A stretch of DNA of 64,000 nt, taken from Lottia gigantea (lineage: Eukaryota > Mollusca > Gastropoda > Lottiidae). Every line of letters starts with the position of its first letter. Within the stretch, counting starts at the first letter, position 1. The translations under genes were made by a program, and so were the position numbers. A model generated the notes under the pieces. The model did no database searches, was not told the origin of the DNA, and saw nothing but the letters and a program-made list of their open reading frames with translations. The DNA lies in the NCBI RefSeq assembly GCF_000327385.1, contig NW_008707279.1, forward strand, positions 459,806-523,805. Direction: 5' to 3'. Shown here in pieces: positions 62,343-64,000 of the stretch.

Positions 62343-63929
62343 GTAAGAAAGTATTACATAGATGGGCTGTCTCTCAAAAGTACTGCTGTACCACCATGCA
62401 ATTTTCTTGATTTATTGGGATTCTTTATTGCTTAACAGATGACAATCCATTGTAATACCAACAACACTTGGCTGCCTTATGGCATGCTATTTCTACCTAT
62501 TGTTCTTCAAGCCATTCCCCACTCCCTACTTCAATTTAAAACAGATATTTTTTTCTGATATTCCAATTCTAATTCATTTTCCCATTTTTTGTTTAGTGCA
62601 TATCCAGACATGATTAGCAATCAGGCCAAGGGTAGCTGAGAGCACACAATGGAGAGGTCAAGATTTCTTCAAGCCTGCGCGGCTACCCATAATTCAAACC
62701 TTGAATTGTTCTTTTCAGCTTTTCTCAAAGGCACCAATAATCTTTTGGACACATATTTGTTAAAGTCTCTTCCGTAATTACAAATAGAATTTTCACAACA
62801 CTCAGAAAAAGTTAATCAATTTCCGTTGCAGCTGCAAAAATTGCTGACTTTTGTGGTAAAAAGTGGAATGCTAGTAATCAAGGCTAATAATATATTTATG
62901 AAGAATTAGGAAAACTGTAATTGATATGGAAATATTTGACAAGTTTGTTAGATGAGAGTAGTTAATTCCAGGAGTAACATGTATAAATGACATATACAAT
63001 TACAAAAGGTCAACTGCCGCAAAAAGGGTTAGCCATAATAACATCTTTAAATATTCATCATAGGTTTTGAGTGAAATTACCCTTTTTAAAAATTTTGAAC
63101 TTTATTTTTTAGTGTTTGTTTTAAACAGTTCAAATGCTTGCATCTTTTATAAGGATTAAGAAAAACATTACTACTAGCGTACAAAGCTCTTTGAATTGCT
63201 CTACCCAATATCATTTTTTCTTTGATACTTTCATGTGGCAAGCTGAGGGTGCTTTAAGATCTTTAAAGATGGGTTTCCTTATTTTTTAGTATCAAATTAT
63301 GCAATCTATTTGATTAACTGATGTTTCTAATGAATTATCATGTATTCTTAATCATATATTATGTTTTATGCATGTGCAGTCTGGATAAACAAAAAACCTT
63401 CTTTGACCTTTTTTGATCGGTCACTCATTGAAATACTGTTGGTAATTCTCTTCTAATTTAGCTAATTATGAATTAATTATGGACATGTGAAACAAACTGG
63501 TATTTTTCCAAGTTATTCATATAAGTATTAGTATTTTCATAAATGAAAATAAGGGAACCTATCTTTAACAAGCTTATCAATGTCCTTGCACTATACCTTC
63601 AAGCTAGGAAGAAGTTTGTGTCATCCTTAAAAATACTGTCTACTGCATCAGAAAGTCTTCCTGGTGTATGGACAATCAAGTCTACCACTACAAGAAGCCT
63701 AGCAGATGGCAAGTTTGCAATTGACAGCATCTGCCCTGCTTCCACAAGGTAAAGCGTTTTTTTGATTCTGTTGAACGAGACATGTTATATCAATAGGTAA
63801 CTGAAGAGAAGAAAAAAAGTTTTGTGAAAAGAATTTTTTATTAAAAATGGACCACCTAGTGACAAACTGATTATGTTGCAGACGACAATTCATATTCAGA
63901 AAAAATGTTAGAAGTTACTCTAGATTAAA
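62343..63929. other. No supported gene; one weak exon candidate
   Basis: A 69-codon + frame (63543-63752) has more coding-like composition than its surroundings and reads into 'acaag|gtaaag', which would suit a splice donor at about 63749. No upstream acceptor or protein family is evident, so it is not annotated as a gene. Confidence 0.4.
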
Positions 63930-64000
63930 AATCATACTTTGGTCTCAGAAACTGGATTTTTTTAGCTTAGCTAATCATAAAAGCTTCAAATCCATGTTTG
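63930..64000 (+). mobile_element. MITE family B core, cut by the window end
   Basis: The last bases contain 'atactttggtctcagaaact', 'ttagcttagctaatca' and 'caaatccatgt', in the same order as the family B core. It runs off the window, so its right end cannot be judged. Confidence 0.65.

Noticed and set aside
1-64000. tRNA, rRNA, LTR elements and reverse transcriptase domains
   Set aside because: I looked for A/B-box pairs, rRNA words, long terminal direct repeats and catalytic motifs in the frames and found none that hold up. The non-LTR pieces are 3' ends only.

Overview
This looks like AT-rich nuclear DNA from an invertebrate animal, most likely a mollusc and perhaps a bivalve. G+C is roughly one third by eye. 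Three things point that way: one invertebrate-type akirin gene, many minisatellites and TTAA-flanked miniature transposons, and LINE 3'-end fragments resembling those of marine invertebrates, including an element with a 'caagggcaataactc'-type segment that I associate with bivalve repeats. The taxonomic call is an inference. Nothing in the window looks bacterial, viral or organellar.

Only one gene can be supported with confidence: akirin (48409-48945, + strand), a nuclear cofactor of innate-immune transcription and proteasome import. It is complete and uninterrupted by introns in its coding part. Its 5' flank holds a young 87-bp tandem array (about 47388-48024) carrying seven evenly spaced copies of a perfect 12-bp palindrome. 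A 344-bp foldback miniature transposon (49013-49356) lies between its stop codon and its only nearby polyadenylation signals (49428, 49448), so it probably sits in the 3' UTR. About 48 kb upstream and 14 kb downstream hold no other gene that I can support.

The rest is non-coding DNA rich in repeats. (1) Minisatellites with units of 15 to about 183 bp lie at 1.8-2.7, 3.0-3.6, 4.25-4.45, 6.6-6.8, 22.5-23.0, 25.7-26.8, 27.2-27.5, 29.9-30.6, 31.4-31.8, 36.0-36.6, 39.5-39.8, 46.1, 47-48, 50.1-50.4, 53.0-53.8 and 54.6-55.2 kb. Several units are multiples of 3 and so create long spurious repetitive ORFs. (2) Miniature inverted-repeat elements: family A (ends AGGTATACTACC; 28.2, 49.0, 62.2 kb), family B (ends AGGGACAGGTGTGCC and an internal core; seven copies), a foldback element at 51.0-51.3 kb, a PIF/Harbinger-like element at 52.2-52.5 kb with perfect 27-bp inverted ends, and another element at 17.4-17.7 kb. 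(3) Non-LTR retrotransposon 3' ends, including a tiny truncated insertion at 19.06 kb with an intact 12-bp target-site duplication. (4) Two 51-bp arrays at 29.9 and 54.7 kb share the same flanking module in swapped arrangement.

There are no interacting genes to describe. The biology worth following is how mobile and tandem repeats have built the flanks of akirin, and an apparent excess of the dispersed heptamer GCAGACG across the window.
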